Of a DNA stretch of 7,534 nt, positions 6,437 to 7,534 are shown piece after piece. Source of the stretch: Deltaproteobacteria bacterium (GTDB lineage Bacteria > Myxococcota_A > Bradymonadia > UBA7976 > VGTA01); the NCBI GenBank assembly GCA_016874875.1, contig VGTA01000147.1, positions 1 through 7,534 of the forward strand, read 5' to 3'. Position 1 is the first letter of the stretch, and the number at the start of each line of letters is the position of its first letter. The notes under the pieces are model-generated. The model did no database searches and was not told the DNA's origin. It was given only the letters and a program-made list of their open reading frames with translations. A program made the translations under genes and the position numbers.

Positions 6437-6970
6437 TCAGGTGGTGGGCAGCCGGGGGGCGAAGCGGGCGTAGAGGTCGAGCAGCACCTCGGCGTCGAGG
6501 GCGGCGTAGTTGAGCTGCGCTGAGGTGAGCGGGCGCCGTCGCCAGTCAGAGGTCTGCTGCGCCTCATCCATCTGCACGCCGAGCTCGAGTCGCACGAGGG
6601 CCTTGAGGCCGTGCTGCTCGCGCTGCGGGTTGAGCCGCCGGTCCGCGGCGAGGGTGTCGTAGACGCCGCGGAGCGTGATGCCGCGGTCCGCGAGGCGGTC
6701 CCGCTCAAAGGAGGCGTTGTGGATCACCTTCACCACCCGCTCGCTCTCGAGGACGGGCTTGAGCGCCGAGATGTCCTGGAGGCGCCAGGTGTCCACGAGG
6801 GCGGTGTACTCAGGGGTGGCGACCTGCGCGAGGCACATGTACTTGGCGGCGCCGAGGGTGGTCTCCACGTCGAGCCCAATCACCGAGAAGCGCGCGAGGT
6901 CCTCGGCGAGGCGCTGGATCGAGACGTTGCCGTCGATGAGCTTGACGGGGCGCAGGGGGGTGGTTCGCAT
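6437..6970 (-). CDS. DEDDy-type 3'-5' exonuclease, RNase D-like catalytic domain only
   Basis: This 177-residue protein has the DnaQ/RNase D exonuclease fold. Exo I is 'VIGLDVETT' with D34 and E36. Exo II is 'VIHNASFERDRL', where E89 sits at the usual Asp position and D91 lies nearby. Exo III is 'LNYAALDAEVL' with Y155 and D159, the Y-x3-D spacing of the DEDDy class. 'SDWRRRPLTSAQLNYAALD' is close to the RNase D signature before Exo III. Full RNase D is about twice this length and has HRDC domains; none is present, so this is a stand-alone nuclease domain. It probably trims RNA, with tRNA 3' ends the typical RNase D target, but the substrate is inferred. ATG 6970 is chosen because the conserved domain begins soon after it and AGGA lies 5 bases upstream. 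A GTG/ATG-extended frame to 7102 only translates the 10-bp repeat array. Confidence 0.9.
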   Translation of the reverse strand: MRTTPLRPVKLIDGNVSIQRLAEDLARFSVIGLDVETTLGAAKYMCLAQVATPEYTALVDTWRLQDISALKPVLESERVVKVIHNASFERDRLADRGITLRGVYDTLAADRRLNPQREQHGLKALVRLELGVQMDEAQQTSDWRRRPLTSAQLNYAALDAEVLLDLYARFAPRLPTT

Positions 6971-7030
6971 GTTGATCCTGGTTGATCTTGGTTGATCTTG
7001 GTTGATCTTGGTTGATCTTGGTTGATCTTT
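6971..7030 (-). repeat. 10-bp GATC-containing tandem array ending at the exonuclease start codon
   Basis: Six consecutive 10-base units (plus strand GTTGATCTTG) fill 6971-7030. Units 2-5 are perfect, unit 1 (6971-6980) has C for T, and unit 6 (7021-7030) ends in TT. A degraded seventh, TTTATCCTGGTTGATTC, follows at 7031-7047. Every one of the six units holds a GATC, at 6974, 6984, 6994, 7004, 7014 and 7024, so the sites fall on one face of the helix. Read on the minus strand, the array is the leader of the exonuclease gene. The last unit is CAGGATCAAC followed directly by ATG, and its one-base difference creates the AGGA ribosome binding site. Between 7031 and 7120 the sequence is T-rich, then mixed, with no clear promoter on either strand. 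Confidence 0.93.
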
Positions 7031-7120
7031 TTTATCCTGGTTGATTCTTTTTACTCTTGATGTGCCGTTGTGCGTGATGTGAGAGATGCGACCGCGATCC
7101 ACACGATGAGGAGATCACAC

Positions 7121-7294
7121 ATGCGCGAGCCGATAAGCGCGCCCATCACGAGCACAGAGCAGCCAGCGCCGCCAGCGCCGCCCGCCGAAACTAGCAAGAC
7201 GATCTCAAGACATCTAGCCTTTTGGCAGAAGACAGAACGCTCATCATCGATCGCGACCAGGGCGCCGAGGAGAGCGCGCCGGCAAATGGGATGA
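7121..7294 (+). CDS. Small hypothetical ORF, possibly a leader or an artefact
   Basis: This is a 57-residue ORF with no recognised family. In favour: GAGGAG at 7108-7113 lies 7 bases before the ATG, and its TGA overlaps the next ATG (ATGA, 7291-7294), the arrangement of a coupled pair. Against: after about codon 28 it uses AGA, TCA, CTA, ACA and AGG, unlike its neighbours, and becomes Arg/Ser-rich, as out-of-frame translations of GC-rich DNA often are. The first half 'MREPISAPITSTEQPAPPAP' has normal codon use. It may therefore be the true start of the downstream protein, separated from it by a frameshift between about 7195 and 7290. Confidence 0.3.
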   Translation: MREPISAPITSTEQPAPPAPPAETSKTISRHLAFWQKTERSSSIATRAPRRARRQMG

Positions 7295-7534
7295 ATCAAA
7301 AGCAGCGCGTGCTCCTGGTGGGGCTCTACCTCCTCGCGATCCTCACCCCGTTGATCATAAACCGCTTGCCGCTCCGGAAGCTTCCCATCGAGGAGCGCGA
7401 CGTCGGCGTGGACTGCGGCGCGCAGCGTGACGCGCGCGCCCACGCCCTGTGCGACACCCCCCAACTCCTCATAGACTACAAGTGGCTCTACATCGACCTC
7501 GACCGCCTCCTCGCCCGCCTGCCGCCCGACCTCC
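7291..7534 (+). CDS. Membrane-anchored hypothetical protein, N-terminal part (3' end outside window)
   Basis: The frame is open from ATG 7291 to the window end (81 codons). It begins 'MNQKQRVLLVGLYLLAILTPLIIN', a short basic head followed by a single hydrophobic segment (residues ~7-23). This is a signal anchor or signal peptide that places the rest outside the cytoplasm. Then come 'LPLRKLPIEERDVGVDCGAQ' and 'LLIDYKWLYIDLDRLLARL', which were not recognised. Codon use is typical of the window's genes. The ATG lacks a Shine-Dalgarno at normal distance, as AGGAGAG at 7268-7274 is too far. The same frame stays open back to a stop at 7192. From TTG 7222 it reads 'LAEDRTLIIDRDQGAEESAP' with gene-like codons, so the real start may be further left. 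Confidence 0.6.
   Translation, partial: MNQKQRVLLVGLYLLAILTPLIINRLPLRKLPIEERDVGVDCGAQRDARAHALCDTPQLLIDYKWLYIDLDRLLARLPPDL

Noticed and set aside
6421..6437. Perfect hairpin (AGCGCGC-GCT-GCGCGCT) as terminator of the exonuclease gene
   Set aside because: It overlaps the stop codon, and no T-run follows on the minus strand. Such GC palindromes arise easily in this sequence.
6971..7047. CRISPR array or plasmid iterons
   Set aside because: Units are 10 bases, contiguous and without spacers. No cas, rep or origin-type neighbours are present.
6971..7102. N-terminal extension of the exonuclease through the 10-bp array
   Set aside because: The extra 44 residues only translate the repeat. The family domain starts after ATG 6970, which has AGGA upstream.
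7051..7464. 137-codon ORF on the minus strand at the right edge
   Set aside because: It has no family features and lies opposite the membrane protein reading frame, which has better codon use and a clear hydrophobic segment.

Overview
The window is very GC-rich bacterial DNA, and nearly every third codon position in the real genes is G or C. The gene content fits a high-GC proteobacterium or a myxobacteria-like (Myxococcota/'Deltaproteobacteria') lineage: a PEGA-type surface domain, an RpoE-like sigma factor, a BolA/CGFS-glutaredoxin pair, a large PPP-fold phosphatase and a Pro/Ala/Gly-rich exported protein. The taxonomic call is inference from style and gene families. No ribosomal or other marker gene is present to settle it.

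Layout. Positions 3-416 (+) hold the C-terminal end of a PEGA-like protein. It converges on an ECF-like sigma factor gene (433-1041, -). A 236-base divergent region (1042-1277) separates the sigma gene from a co-oriented (+) group: a BolA-family protein (1278-1565), a monothiol CGFS glutaredoxin (1627-1950) and a PPP-type metallophosphoesterase (1988-3091). A second (+) group follows: a small exported protein with a Gly-Ala dipeptide tail (3181-3612), overlapping by 4 bases (TTGA) a JmjC/cupin_8-like oxygenase gene (3609-4694). An in-frame TAA interrupts that oxygenase gene before the codon for its distal iron ligand. The next three genes read leftward as a likely operon: a short DEDDy 3'-5' exonuclease related to RNase D (6970-6437), a fold-type-I PLP aminotransferase (6299-4986) and a DUF3006-like small protein (4989-4684). 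The last overlaps the aminotransferase stop by GTGA. The right edge (7121-7534, +) carries a weak small ORF and the start of a membrane-anchored protein cut off by the window end.

How the genes fit together. BolA and the CGFS glutaredoxin belong to families known to form a [2Fe-2S]-bridged complex in iron-sulfur trafficking, and their adjacency supports that role here. The sigma factor has no visible anti-sigma partner beside it. Its upstream region carries a near-perfect 22-bp palindrome over its predicted start of transcription.

The most distinctive trait is the number of short tandem repeats with unrelated units placed at gene starts, ends and leaders: 15 bp, 7 bp, 6 bp, 9 bp, 12 bp and 10 bp. 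The most striking is a 10-bp array with a GATC in every unit. It runs directly into the ATG of the exonuclease gene, and its last unit supplies the probable ribosome binding site. No RNA gene, CRISPR array, insertion sequence or phage gene was seen.
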